NCBI RefSeq assembly: GCF_030463565.1
Contig: NC_134643.1
Span: 79,915,721-79,979,720 of the forward strand
DNA length: 64,000 bases
Direction of reading: 5' to 3'
From: Pelecanus crispus
Taxonomy: Eukaryota > Chordata > Aves > Pelecaniformes > Pelecanidae
Made by a program: the position numbers and the translations under genes
In this document: in pieces, positions 38,701 through 53,700 of the stretch
Numbering within the stretch: position 1 is the stretch's first letter
Layout of the letters: each line of letters starts with the position of its first letter
The notes under the pieces: model-generated
The model's database searches: none
Told to the model about the DNA's origin: nothing
The model's input: only the letters and a program-made list of their open reading frames with translations

Positions 38701-41700
38701 CTACTTGTGTGTTCAGAGTTAATGGATAAGCCCTGAAGTGCCCGTAAGAATTCGAGATGGAGGGTATAATGGTGAAGGTGGATGTATTTTACTGGTTCAT
38801 TCTTTTTCTTTGCATGCTAAAAATTGATGCCATCTACAAGGAACCGGCAACAATGGGCAGATATTGCTAAGTGCTAGGATGGTTGGGCTTTCTTAGTTTC
38901 TGTTCCTGAACTTCTGTCACTTTCAAAGTAATTCTAACATTTTGCAGATTATATTATGAATGTCCTCAGGGCTGAAGGACAAAAACAGCTTGAGAAGCCA
39001 TAATGAACCAACTAAAAATGTCCATTACAGTAACTTGCAATTGATTCAGTTCTGACTGGTAGAAAGCTATTTAATTAGAAACGGGAAGTTTAACTTCTAG
39101 ACAGATCAGAACATGTAAGAAGCACATGAAAATAAAAAACTGGTTACAGCTAAAAATCCTTCCTGAATACGCTGTTCTTGAAACAAGAAGACTGACTATA
39201 CATCTGTGTTTTAACTGGCAGTAAAATAAATGCCAGAGATCCAGGACATAGACCAGTGGTGAGAAAAGGGTGACAGAAGCAGGAGTTCCAGTAGCTGATG
39301 GTACCTCAGGAATGGTACTGGATTTTTTGGGGATGGATTTTTTTTTTTGTTCCTGATTTGCGGTAGAATGGGTGTGGAGAGCTTTCTAGAAAAAAAAACC
39401 CAACAAACCCAGAAAAACTCTTGATGTACATTAAAACACCCAGGTGAAACCAACTTCTTTCTCAGAGGCAGCTGAGAGCTCCTTGGCAATAGCTCCAGGC
39501 AAGCGGTTTGGGGCAATGGCCGTTTTCAGTCTGTATGTGTTAATGCACTCAGTGGAGCCACAGCTGGACCACAGCTGTGCTATTTGACTTAGAGTAGTAA
39601 TTGGCTGCTAACTCTTACAAAAGAAAAGTTTACAGGTACCTGTTCCAAATACACATTTACTCTGGATCTTACTGTGTCTGTGTAAGAAAGACGAATACTT
39701 TTTTTCTTGGAACAGTATGATATACTGGCAATTAAATCCTTGTTTACTTTGGATGTGAAAACAGGTGATCCTGATAAGCTTAAGCATTTGTATCTGGCAC
39801 AGAAATTTCAAACCAGTGCTTGTCATCTTAGATGCATCATCATCTTGACCTTCTGAACACCCTGCTTTCATCAGGATTGGCTGTTCTTGTTTGTGCTTGA
39901 CTTTTACTAATGTGTACCTGGATACTTGATTTGAGTCTGATTTAGCAACACTCTGTTGTTAAAATATGTGATCAACAGAAACAAAGGTATTTGTACACTG
40001 GCACATACAAAATAATTGAAAGTATGAGTAAACTCTGAAAAGGTCAATAAGCCAGAAGGCTGGAATTAGCTGAAGCTAGGGAAAAACCCTCTTTACTGCT
40101 TAAAATGGTTTAATTATTGAATACTCACATGCATTTGTGGTTTGGGTTGACTCAAGTTTGGGTTTGTCAAGTAAAGGAAAACATAAGAATATAATTTTAA
40201 AACTGAAGTGTGAACGTGCACATGTACAATTTGCCTAAATTGTACTCTCATTGAATACTAAAATTTACTAACATTGTTAATTTACTAGAATAGTACAATT
40301 TAAAATTTGTTCACAGTACCTTTTCCTCCCACTTTAGAATAATCTTGTATTAGTAGATTGTGCTTTTATTTAAGTGTCAATATTAAACCAAAGTTCACAA
40401 AAAGAAGGGAGAAAAATCCTCTGGACTTTCTGTTTCCTAGCTTTGCTGAATTGTCGCCCAGCCTCATTTTTAGGTAGTGTTTCCAATAGATGTAAAATAA
40501 ATTTCATTATCAAGAAACATGTATTTATTTTTCAGAGGTCTGTTAGTACATTTGGTACCTGTGAGTACATGGCGTAAGTACTTTTACATGAACAATGTGC
40601 TTGCTAAGAACTGGACAAATGACAGAATTATTAGTGAAGAACAAAAGTAGTAAGTATTTTAGCAAACTTGTATTTGAAAGTATTTAAGAAAATGTAAATA
40701 CTGGAAATTTTTCAAGCTCCGGAAGTTGATTGAATTCCTTTCCAGTCCCCAAAGAGATGAACAAGAAGGTAATGTGTTGTCACATGTATTTTTTCCAAAC
40801 TGAAAAAAAACTGTAAGAGCACATTTCTATGAGTGAGCTAACAGAAACCACCCATCTGTTATCAAAATAATATAAATTTAGGTTGTGGTTGTAATGTGGC
40901 ATTTTAAAGGAACGGCAATATTTCCTAACTGACCACAACTTAGTTACAAATCATGTGTTCTGTAACGTGTCCTGTATTACCAGAAGTGATTAGTTACAGA
41001 GAATTCTGTGCTAGCCAGTGGCTTAGGTAAGATGTTGAAATCGCAGGCTGTTTTGGATAAAAGACACACTGAAGAGCTCTGAAGTTGTACACACACAGAC
41101 TGATATCAGTCGGCATCCCAAAATTGCTTGCCTGTTAGCAAAATTCAGCTCATTTCAATTAAAAGCTGCTAAAATGCTGAAGTGACTTATATTTGTGTCA
41201 TCTCCCACTAGAGGGAGTGTGTGTATGTGTATTTGACAATCCAGGGGTAAATTCATTAATGTGAGAGAATTTTTCTCCAATTTTACTATCAAAGTAAGTT
41301 GCAGCAAAGTACACTTTTTGTCATAAACACCTATTACTTTTCTTGACACTTCATTATACGACAGATATTTTGTGTTGTGGAAAAATACGAAATTATTTCA
41401 GACCATGTGTATAAATGTGTTGCTGAACCTTGTTCGAACACCTCAGCCTGTAAGTAGTATATTCTGGCTGAAACTCAAGCCCTAACTAGTGATATTTGAT
41501 GCTTCAAATTTGGAAATCTGTTTTGTGCAACTCATAGAAAAACCTTACTATTAAGGATGTTTCCTAGAAGCTATCCAGCCCTTTTCAAAATAGATAAAGC
41601 TGATGGACCCAACACTTCAAGGGTACACACTTATCCACGCTTTGAAAATTTCTCCTGTCACTTACTACTTTATAGTTTGTGTCTACAGCGCCATTATTTT

Positions 41701-44700
41701 GTCTTTTGGCAGGGAGGAATACCTAAATAACACAAACGTTGTTCTGTTGGCCGTGTAACATTTTCTCCAAAGTTAACAGTTCTTTTAGTGAGCCTTCTAA
41801 TGCTGTGTGAAAGCTGTTTTTCAGTGGCTTTTAAAGCACTGTTTTTCATATCTATGCAAATCACAAAACATTCAGACTGAAGTCAGTTATTTTTATTCAA
41901 ATCAGACTCTCAGGCATGCACTGTATATGTTTGATCATATGAAATGGAAGTACATCTTATGTCTCCTGCTGCTTCAATTACAGTCTAATTTTGAGTTTGC
42001 ATCAGCACTTACATTTTTGTAACAGAAACTAAACCCTTTATAAATGTTCCTCCCATGCTGATTTTTATACTTCTCTGTGATTTTTTTTTTTTTTAGCCAT
42101 AAGTTTGGGAAAAAAATCACCTACTTGAACTGTTTAAGTGACCTAAGAGAGCATCTCAAGTATGACCAGTTAAATATCCCTCAAGAAGTCATCCGGTACG
42201 TGGCAAGTTTAAAATACCTTGTCTCACCTTTTCTCAGGTAGAGTTGCATCCTGTTCACTGTATTCCAAGCAGAATCTAATCCTATTTCTTCAGTGATTAA
42301 AAGTCTAATTTACCTATTTGTGCTTGGTTGGATTTAATTCTGAAGGCTGCATTGCCATCAAAGATGTGAAATGCGTCAGGTGTTTAGAGAAGATAATGCT
42401 ATATAGTTTTCTACAGATTTGGAACATCTCCACCTCAGTCGTGGAACATTTTCTTAGTATAACTGCAGCTTCTGTGTAAGTGTTAGCAAAACCAATCCAT
42501 ATGTCTTTATGGATACATCTATTGTTAGCGGATCCATTACTTTTATATTATGTGTGTATGTGTGTTAGTATTGGAGAGGGGGCGGAGGAGGAAAAGAAGA
42601 AGAAATGCATAGGGCTGGAATTGTCAAGTGCCAGTATTAGTATCAATAACAGTCTTTTTGACACAGCACTGTACATGGAAATGCTTTGATGTACTGACAG
42701 GAAGTGATTTTATGTCACTGCTGAATGAAAGTAGCTGGAAGCTTTGATTATGACTGTTATTGATGCCTGGTGGGTTTTTACACACCTTTTGTGTAAATAT
42801 GGAATAACAGAAAATACCTTACAGGTCTAAGGTTATGAATTGGATTGCATGGTTACCAAAGAAAGGGGAGTTGTATTGTGAGTAGCAAATAGGTTTGAAT
42901 TTTGCTGTTAAATTACAGTGCGTTCCTATTTTTTGGACACGTTTATTACTATACTCTGTTGGCTGAAGCAAAAGAGATCTTCTATGTCTTGCTTAAGTTT
43001 TCTGCCACAAATACGACTTAAAAATTTCCCTAATGCTTAAATTAAATGCAAGTTCTGTAAGACCTGCAGCATATACACTATTGTCAGGCGATCAGCATCA
43101 TGAGCAATACTGGTGGCAGTTCATATATATAGTTTGTCAGCCGTGGTGCACAGAAAATCAATAATTTCTTGATTTTTGCAGACATGATGAAAATCTTCGG
43201 GGGAAACAGAAGGGAAAACTGCCACCTGTGGTTAAGGTTCCTCCACCACGGCCACCTCTACCTACCCAGCAATTTGGAGTCAGCCTGCAATAGTAAGCTG
43301 TGAGATTTCTAAAATATGAGATTTCTATACCCTGCAGCCTTCTGTAATGTGCAGACTCACTGGACAGAACACCTGCAAATATCCTGTTTATTACATGTTT
43401 AGTTTCTCAAACTCTTTGAGCCATGAAACTATGAGGCTAGACAATAGGTTTTATGAATTCAGGACAGGTCTCAGTCCCAGTGACCTGCCTGGTCTTCAAG
43501 TTTACAATATCTTTGTGGTAGTTAGTGCTAGCACAGCTGCATGACTTCTCTCCCAGTGGACAGAAATTTGCCCATATATGACAAAGCCCCGAGCTAATCT
43601 GTGACTGGTAGATGCTGGCAGTATGAAAGTGTTTTGGAGATATTTAGATGGTAGATAGCAAAGCCAAAATAAAACTTCAGGCTCCAAAATGGCTGCATAA
43701 AGCTAAAATGGATGCTTGAGCCTTTATATATTGTTGTTTTGTTGCTCACATATTGTTCTGATCAGAGTTTTATGAAATGAATAAAATCACTCTCTTCCAG
43801 AAATGGCCTGACAGCTGTTTATGTAGATTACAGCACTGTATGTGGTATAAAAAATGATTTACTTTACACAAGGAATGGGATGGCAATAGTACTTGCAAGA
43901 TTCAATTTGGTAAAAAAACAACAGAAATAAAACCCAACAAAACCTTCTAGCTTCTTACCCACAGTCATTTCTGTCAGAGAACTATGGAAAACTGTCTTTC
44001 TATGGCATCCTTCTCAAAAACAGCTGAAGAATACCGTTCACATTCAGCAAAGGCAATTTAGGCTGGCTGATACATGGACATTTGTCGAATCTCCTCCCAC
44101 CCCCAATCTACTCTTCTGGTTCTAATGATTCAGCTGTAAATGAGATATAAAATATAATTTTCCCCTGGTTAAATGTTAAGCATTAGTCCTCTCTGGAAGG
44201 CTTGAAATTAGAACAATCAATATCTATTGTGTAAGAGCTACTATGACATTAACTTTTATGATACCTCTTTAGAGTTCACCCTAATACTTGAAACATGGCT
44301 AACTCACTTCCCTAATTCAGAGAATATCTTTTAGGTGGGCTCCCACTGCATCATTAAGAAGGACAATGTTTTGTGCCAACTGTGCAGTAGTAAAACCAGG
44401 ACTGTTTGCAGGCATCAGGGCACGCTGTCGCTTGCCACCAGACCAGCCTGGCTGCTCAATCAGCTCTGTTGAACTTCTCGCAGGCTTATGTGATCAGAAA
44501 GCATGTTGTGTGCCACTCTTACCATCTACTGGTCGTATTTTATTTCTCCGATTGTGCTTGAACAGTAAACAGTGTCTTTCGCTGGGCTGCTTGTGGTGAG
44601 GGTGCGGTGGCCACCCTTCCTGGCTCTGCCACTCTCCAGCTGCGTTACTGGCAACCACACCCTTGCTACGTGCCTTAGTTTTCCCAACTATAAGAAGAGT

Positions 44701-47700
44701 AGCTACTTATAAGGAGCTTTTCTGTGGAAGATCTGTTGGTGGAGAGACACCGAGCAAGGCATTACTGTCACTTTTGACCCAGAGACTTCCAGCACTTGTG
44801 ATGGAGGCACTGATGGACGGATGCCCTCCGTGTGTGGGTGCAGTTCACAGTGCTTGGGTGTCCAAAATGGACGTACATGGGGCCATTCATTCTGTTTGAC
44901 CACCTTTGTCCAAATTCCCTCTTGCAGAAGAGATGGTGCTGCATCACCACATGAAAATCACAGATAAACAAATCCCCTACGACCTCTAAATGAGAAATAA
45001 AGGACTTATTTAGACTGTGTGAAGAAAGGTAAAGTTAATGGAGGAGAGGGAATGATACGTGTGGAGAGCTTCTAAAATCTGAACAAAAAAAAAAGTATCA
45101 GCTTTCATCTTGATGAATTAATTGCTTTTACTAATTCTCTTTCCTTTTATGATCTCTGTGGCCTGTAATGGCAAAATGGCAGTGACCTCCCACCTGTCTA
45201 GCAAAGAGGCAGGTTTGAGGTCTTCTCCTGGGTGAGGCTCTTCCATTTTTCTGAAGAGAGCTACAGGGAGACACTGATTTTATTTTTTTATAGCCTTATG
45301 GGAATAAGTGTGCTGTGTATTTCATTACAGTTAGTGAAAATTGTATTGTCAGAGGTGCTGCTGAGAGAAAGCTACTGTCGTTAAAGGACTGTTTCTCTGT
45401 GGAGTGTTTTTCTTCAGTTTAAGAAAAGAAACAGTAAGGCCCGTAGGCCTGAGGTTTCATCAGATTCAGTACTTCTGGGGTGATGATTTTTATTCAGTCA
45501 GTAAAAGGTTGGTGGATGGGATTTATCCAAAGCCCTCATAGGTGGCCTGATTTTGATAAGATGTTTGATAATGGTATTCCAATGGCTTCTGGCTGTGGAA
45601 GGTGGTAAAACCATATCCTTTCAAATGTGCCTCCCTAAAAGCAGTGGGCAATGCTGCCTCTGGTAACACTTCCTCATTTAACTTTTTACTCAGTTTATAT
45701 TGGTTAATACATTTGCTTTCCAGAGCTATAATTACAAACTAGAAGAGCAAAAAGTGACTAAGCATTGGTTCAAAATATCTCGCTTTTGTTGAACAGGCTG
45801 GGGGTGGGGCGGGACGGGGAACTGTTTTGTTTGGACAGCAAAGTGAAGCCGAAGGAAGTTTCCATCTAGGCACTGATAAATGACTGTCTGGGACCAATGT
45901 CTCCTCTTGGAGGAATCTGTTAACTCACAAAGACATTTTTAACCTTGTAGAGTTGGATTTTCAAAATGACATAAGGCAACTGGGCATTTAAAAATCATGG
46001 AAGGTCTGTGAGAGCTGGGAAATTCTTTGAAATGTAATCTATACTGAATTGGGTTTAATTTATGAGCAAGCTGAAGGGCTTATTATCAGGTTAATTGAAA
46101 ACTTTTCTTTCTTGTATTACCCTCATCCACTCAGGATCCAAAATCTGAATTTAAATTGACTGCCTTTGATCTCTTTAACCCCTCAGTGTCACCCTAAACT
46201 CTTTGTGGGGAGGAAAAACCAAACACACACCAAGCTGACTTGATCTTAAGTGTCCATCCAGCTTTATTTACGTTTTCTTGTCTGGGATTTAAGTGAGTAC
46301 TTTATGTTAGGCACAGACATGAAGTGGAAAACCTTCCTTGTTGTGAGCTCCTGTAAGGACTCAATTTGGTCCTTGTATCTAGAACTTGAATCTACTACCA
46401 AGTTATCCTGAAGTTTCCACTGAAACTACACTAATTCAAACAATAATAAATGAGCTCAGTAAAGGCAGTTAAATCATCCAAAGCTGGCTTATAGGATGTC
46501 TTTAGAATAAAGGTTGGGGGACAAAAAAAGATTAGCTCTCTCCCTATTTAATTCTTTATGCCTACATGTACAAAGCAGATTTTTCCCAGTTTACTGAATG
46601 ATAGTCTTTCCATAGCATTTCTGATCCCCAGGCTGGATTGCCTGATTGCCAAATAGCACCTTTAAAGGTTTGACCTCATGTTAAAAACTATGTGATTTTC
46701 TCGAAAATATAAAATAACACAACTGAAACTAATGTCCCTCTTCATGGGGATATCAGATAGAACAGTCCTCCTGAGGAGGTTTTGTCCACACTTAATTTTT
46801 CAGTTATAGTTTAATGGGAATACATGCTCAGATTTGACAGGTACTTAAGAATGTGTAGCGCAGAGTGGGTGGGATAGTTTGCATGTTTAGTGTTTATTAC
46901 GCCCTTCTCTAACTTGCTAATACAAGCTTCTTATGTGCAGATAGAGTGAGGAGAATAACAACCGTAATGAGCTAGTTTAAAGTTTTATCAAGCCTCATGT
47001 CATGTCCCCAATAGAGGGCAATAGCAGATGTTAGCAGGGAGAGGTGTTAGAACAGGGCAAGTGTACAGTGATACTTCCTTGGGTATAATGTCCCAGCTTG
47101 TAGTGATCAGAGACTGACAGAGGAGAGTACTACAGTACTATGAAAATGACTTTCTGTTACTCACTAGTAGCTATCGCTATTATAAATCCAGAGATTTCAA
47201 AGAATGTTCATGTATTGTGTTGATATAGCAAGACTATTTTTCTGTTCTTTCAGCAATGCTACCTTCACACACAAAATGTAGAGCAGCAGGAATTAGCTAT
47301 TCAGAATATGTCCTTGCTAGTTTGCGCTGCATGTTAGGGTGAAAAATAGGATTTTTATTCTAAAAGCCATTAAGAAAGATTTTATGTTTAAAAAGGCAAG
47401 GAAAAATTTGGGGGACCTTCTGTTTATGTTGATCAGATAAATACAGTTAAAAAGCATGAATGAAGCTAAATTTGCAACACTTTAAAGGAATTAATAATTG
47501 ACTATATGGACCAAGTGGCATTATTGTCCTCTACTGTATGTTCAGCAAGCTCCTATAAACCCCTGTTGCTGCACCCGATTGCCTCTGTAATCAAGGAAGG
47601 CTACAGCTGAGCTCCAGCACAGAGATGACCTTGACTGGCTATTGACAGTGCTCTGTTTTCTCCAATTGGATTTAAAATCTAAAATTAAATACCTTTTGTG

Positions 47701-50700
47701 GGAAAAGAGGAAATGTTTTATTTTTCTATCTGTTGCCTTTGATGGGGAGAGGCGGCAGAGAAGATGCACAAAATTGCCACAACTGTACAGCTTTTGCTTG
47801 TTGAATTGTTGTCATAAACATTTCAGGATGCTTTCCTTTTGGTTGTAATCTTTCCGCTTGTGCATGCTGTGCATGCGTGACCAGGGAGGAAGAATGCATT
47901 CTAAACCAAATCTCAGCATGTCTCAGCAGGGAAAAAATGAAAAGGAGAGGAAAAACAGAGAGAGAAAGATTATCAGCCGAGAATACTTAATGATACTTCA
48001 GAACAACGTGTAAAGGCCTTTCGTGATAACTGTCCACTGTCTAGAAATGAGTCATTGGGTATATAATGTGTTGTAGTAACTAACCATATATCCTATAGCG
48101 AGGAGTACTCATTCTCCCTAGCTACTGTGTTTACCAGAATAGATCCCTCTTGAATCTGACATGTTGCTGCAATACGATTCAGATCTGTGAATCAGTTACA
48201 GAAAACTATACTGTGCACTGAAATGCTCTGTTATGCTCATCTCTTAAGCAGCAAGAGTAAGAGATCTCTCATTTCAAATTGCCCGTAGTAGTGCCTGATC
48301 TCCAATGTCAGTTTGCATTGTCTGTCATAAAGCACAGCTGCTCATCACACCATCCTGAACAAGGCAAGAAAAATGCAGATTACTTGACAGGATCCACAAA
48401 GAGAGGATAGAGGTGTAATTTCATTGACCTCTGAGCCAGTCTGATTTACATTAGCTGAAGTAATGTCCCTATTATTTTCTGTCACCTTAGGTCCAGTAAA
48501 CTGAATGCTATGTCCCATATTGTGAAATGCTGTGAAGATATGCATCCCAGCTTTCCCCAGCGTTGCAAAAACAGAACGGTCCTTTGCATGTGACTTTCAG
48601 TGAATATCCTACTCTTTTAAAATACCATTTATCTTGAGGACCTCTTTCGTTGTACTGGGAATGGAACCTTTCCTTCAAGGGAAACAGGAATCCTGTAGAA
48701 AATGGTAGAAGTGCAGAAACTGTATCTTTTTTCCTAGAAAAAGAAAAATGATGTGTACGTTTTATTATTACAAATTATAGCCCAGTTATTTGTCTCACCT
48801 CTCTGACAGATAAACTAGTGCTCAGCAGGAGCAAGTGCTGTAAATAATCAGTTTGCTATTTATACACTGAAATGGGAAACACATTTATGGGTAACAATAA
48901 TAATTAGAAAACATTTATAAAAAGCTGCTGGGTTGCTATTTGGTGCCTCTGGAGTGAGCAGCTGTAAGAAAGCAAAAACAATCAGTGCAACTTCAGAGAG
49001 ACTGAGAATGGGTTCCATGAGCTTAAATTGTCAATAATAAAGATGTAACAGCTTCCAAGCAAATTAAAGTCTTGATGATGTTCCCATTTAAGTGAATTAG
49101 GCTTTCAACTAATTTTAATAGAAGTTGCCCTAGATGTTTAGGGCACTGATCTGAATACACGAAATAAAATTATTTGACACGCAAGGAGTGTGTTATAACT
49201 CCCCTATTAGAAAGGCTAAAATAAATGTGTGTGTGGGGGGGGGGGTTCCCTTACCTTGATTTACTGCAGGCTTTTCCTCACTGGTATCCCAAACATTGAC
49301 CTTAGTACTGACCTCATTTCCCAGCCCCTTTTCTTGTTTAGTCCCTTACTGGGGGATATCATTTTACTGGGGATTTCAGCGTTGCATGCTGTGCAAAGAA
49401 CCCCTAGAACTTCCTTCCTTGTGTAGTTTATTAGCAAGGCTAATTTATTAATGGGGCTGCACAGTCACTGCCTGTTTTGTTGTGTGTTGTTGCAGCAGGG
49501 TTGTTATACAACACTGATCTGCTGTGAGAGAAAATAATTCATATACAGAAGATGCCTTTCAGAGCAGGGTAGGGGGTTCACGTGTCCTGTGTTTGCGTGG
49601 CTCTGTTCTGGTATGAGAGCCCATGGTACTGAAGCAAAGTTACTTATTAATTTTTCCTCTCCAGGGTCTAGGTGGAAGGCAGGGGGAAGGGAAGAACCTG
49701 GGTCTCTGAGCGGGTCTGAGAGCACTGCACAACTCCTGCATGGCTGTAACACTAACACTGACCTTCCACTCTACAGTGTCACCAGCATGCGTGAAACTAC
49801 TGTAAGATTGTTGAAGCTGGAAGGAGCAGGAGAGACTAGGAGTGATGGGATACATATCCTTAAAGGGGCTGAGAGGATTTTGCTGCTAGGAGAGCTATTT
49901 TACGGAGGTTCCTGATTGTCACTGTGGGTAAGAAGAGGATGCTGCTCTGAGGACTAGGTCATAAACTTGGTCCTGGTAGCATTTCAAGCCATGGCCTTCT
50001 CTAGTCAGTGATTTTTTTTCATGAAGCACTTACAGTCTCTGTTTTAGCTCTCGTGAGATGTCTGTGATAATGGGGAAGATTGAGGTTGGACTTGGTCTTA
50101 CAAGTCAGGTCATAAATCTCTCTTCTGGCCATTATCATGGTGTTATGATACTGCAGAGAATGATTACTCCAGCAAGTCCAGTACTGTTTCATATTGAAAT
50201 TAATAGTGCCTTGCCAGTGTGTAAGGACGAGAAGTTGTATCATTTCATCTAAAGATCGTACTTGCAAGCAGCAGCAAATGATGAGAATTACTAACGTATA
50301 AAAGATCATACTTCAAGATTACCTGAATTAAACTTGTTCCTTGCTGTTAGTCTTTCTTTCTGCAAGTGCATTGCATACATTGTAGAATTTATTTGGTCAA
50401 GTGGCTAAAATTATCATGTTATGAACATGGTTTTGTGAAACTTGGCTATATTTTTAATCAAAATTCTTATGTCTGATTACATCAAGGAAAATACCCCTTT
50501 CCTAACAGTTCCTGCTAGATATAGATACAGCAGTGCCCACAAAGTAGTATTAACCCACGCGCAGAGCAGTATTGAATTTTATACGCTTTAGATTCTGGTG
50601 TAGATACTTTGTTGAAAAAGAGCAGGAAAAATTTGTTCAGTGGATTGATTTTTAGTTAGGTTCACAGAAGAGCTATGGACTTATGTCAACCAAATTTCAC

Positions 50701-53700
50701 AGAGGAGTGGAGCTCTCACAAATACTACAAGTTTTTAAAAATCATTGGCTGGAAGGAGAGAAACTATAGCAAGAATTCAGTTTTCTGTTGTCTTCAGTCT
50801 GCTGGTGTTAGTGTTTAGATGGTGATTAATTATGAGCTACTCCTTAGCTTATGAAGAAATAGAAGGTAAAGAGGAGAGGAAATGCAAATACTATGTAAGG
50901 CAAGTGAGGTTATAGAAGACATAAGGAAATTATCTCAGATTACTATGATGAGGAAACAAGTAGGACGTAGGGTACAAATCCATAGCAGATCAACTTCAGC
51001 TGAAGGAACAATTTATTTTCTTTCAAACAGCAGGGTGGTCTAGGTATTTGAAATAGTAGAAGAAGCTCCAGGAGCTGGATTCACAAGTTTGTTGCAATCA
51101 TGTAACAAGCTGTATTGTTTTATGCAGCACTAGGGGAAGTGACACGCAAAATATGAAAGAGGAAAAATAGGAAAGAGGAAGAGTAGGATCGGGTGGGCAA
51201 CAAAACTGTAACTGGAAGAAATGGCACTGGTGGCTCAGCGTTGTGTCCCTGGAGTGATGAATGAGATCAAAATGTTTGATGGTTGAATGACCAAATAGCA
51301 TGAAGTATATTCTCCTGTCAGTTTATGAGTGAGAGAGGCAAAACCACAGGGTGATTCAGTACCTAAGTCAGGATCCTGCTCTGAATCTTCCCGTCAGAGG
51401 AACACCCCCACCGCCCCCATATGTGAAGTTGTGGGTGACTAACCTCCTTGACCTTGGAGGTCCAAAATTAACCAGTCTACATATCCTCTTCTAGCTCCCT
51501 TCATAGGCATAGGGAAAACAAATATGAGGAGGAGGGGAGGATTTGACAATTTCCCTACCCCTCCAAGATTTTAAAGTCTGTGTAGTTTAAACACAAAATA
51601 TGATACTGGATTGCTCATTCCATGCAACAATGTTACAGAAGTTGTATCAAAGACACTCCAGTTATTGAGTTGTTTTATATTAATAAAGTAATAAGCAAGC
51701 CTAGACAGAAAGAGAAGAAATCACAGTACTTGGAAAAGACTCTAAGAATCATTCTCCCCTGCAGATGCAACCTCAGCTAGCAGCACTAGGTTAAGGCTAT
51801 GTTACATATTGTATAAACATCTTGCATTTTCTGTGGATGAGCTGCAGCCTCTCATGATGCAGTCACAGATCTCTGTGCTGTTGCTTTAGAGTTTGTCACC
51901 TTTTGTCACATTTTAAACATCAAATATGAAACTGAACACATAAATATATATTAAGTCTACTTTTAAAATCTGAGATTCACCCTTTATGTTGTTGTTGATT
52001 ACTATAAAAGTGTAGCAGAATACTCAGCAGATACTGACTGTCTCTTTTGTTATACTTCTTAAAACTGCCAAAGATAACTTTTTTTTTTTAAATAAGGAAG
52101 ATAATTGCAGAATTTTCTGCACTGTCTAGATCAAGAAAGTGCTATGTTCGATTTTTTGCCTCAACTGTTCACTTATGAAAGAGAAAGAAATCTCATTTCA
52201 TGGGAACCATTCAAAGCGTTAATAATCTCGCTTCATCACTTTGCCTTCAAAATAAATAGTACAATATCCTTTTAATTATACACCTACTGTGGCTTAAAAA
52301 GAGACAAATGACAAAGAAAAATCTGTATGATAAAAGGCTCCTAAACTTGCAGCATCCCTTGATCAAGACTTGTTATGAAGCATTCGCTGCAAACTCCTTC
52401 CTCGCCTGCCTCTAAGGTGCCTTGAAACCCCATTCCACCAGTGGCGTCCAACCAAATCCAATCAGAGCCACCACCGCTGCCATCACTGCGTCACGGTTAA
52501 ATGCAGCCCTGCTGGGGCATGCCAAGCAAGGGGAACAAAACTAGAGCAAACCCGATCTTGAGTAGGGGCAGAGTTACCATGGAACATCATTCTGCTGCTC
52601 TGTCCTTGACTCCCCTTCAGTACAGTAAATAGCACTTACTTATTACTCGGTGCTGTTGCAGTTATACAGCTTTTCTAGCAAGAAGAAAGTGTTTAGGAAC
52701 GGCTCTTTGAATAGAAGTCCAAGTTGCTTGTTTCAGTGGCTCGTTCAGCACCTGTTAGAGTTGTGGAGGACTCTTGTGTTTGATGCAGGCTCCTTAATTT
52801 GTGGGATTTAATGTATGCTCTCAGATCTCTCTCATGTTTTTGCTGAGACTGTTCTGTCTTGGGTTTGACTCTTTGCCTATAAATGCCAGTTAAAGGCTAT
52901 TACTTTTTCTTTTTTTTTTCCTAACAGTATCAAGGACAAAAATAAAGGCGAACTAATCCCCCCAGTAATGAAGGAAACTGTATCCTACCTAAAAAGAAAA
53001 GGTGAGTTCTGTGTCAAAAGAAGATGTGTCTTTCAGAACAAGGACAACAGTATGAAGCTGTATAACGCTCAGTGCCTGATTTGGCAAAGTTTACAGCTGC
53101 ACGGGATATGTTTATATCCTGAAAGCTTGAGTGGCAATTGGGCACTGCCTTGAGAGCTTTGATGGATAGGGAATACTTATTACCAGATTATTGTCCCACT
53201 ATGAAAAAAAACCCAAAACTTTTTGCCCTTAGGATTAATTAGGGAATAGCAAATGAGAGAAGATGTCTTGAAATACACATCGTCAACCCATATCATATTA
53301 TTGGTTTTAAGTAGAACTCCCAGTAAAAATCAATGAGAAGTTCTGTTTTTATTGAACCAGTGGCCATAAAGACCCATTGAAAAAATGTGTTTTGCGGGAG
53401 TAAGCCTGAAGTCTTCCCTTCAAAAAATATTTTTACTCGCATTTACGGACCCTTTGACTGCAGTTCATATCTATAGTTACATTATATAGAGATACAGATC
53501 ACAAAGACCCATATTTAAAATGGGAGCATCCAAATCTGAGTTCCCTATATCACCTGCATGTACAGGGCAAAGAGAGGGTAGACTTTGAACCACTGGCTAT
53601 ACCCCTGAGCTCCCCAGTGCATACCTAACCAATGTAAAGGACCAAAGATCAGGTGCTATCTGTAGGGTAAGTGTACTGTATTCCCTACACAGGGACAAAG

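Noticed and set aside
49589..49915. 108-codon plus-strand open frame
   Set aside because: Overlapped by open frames on the other strand, no recognised motif, in the middle of a long intron.
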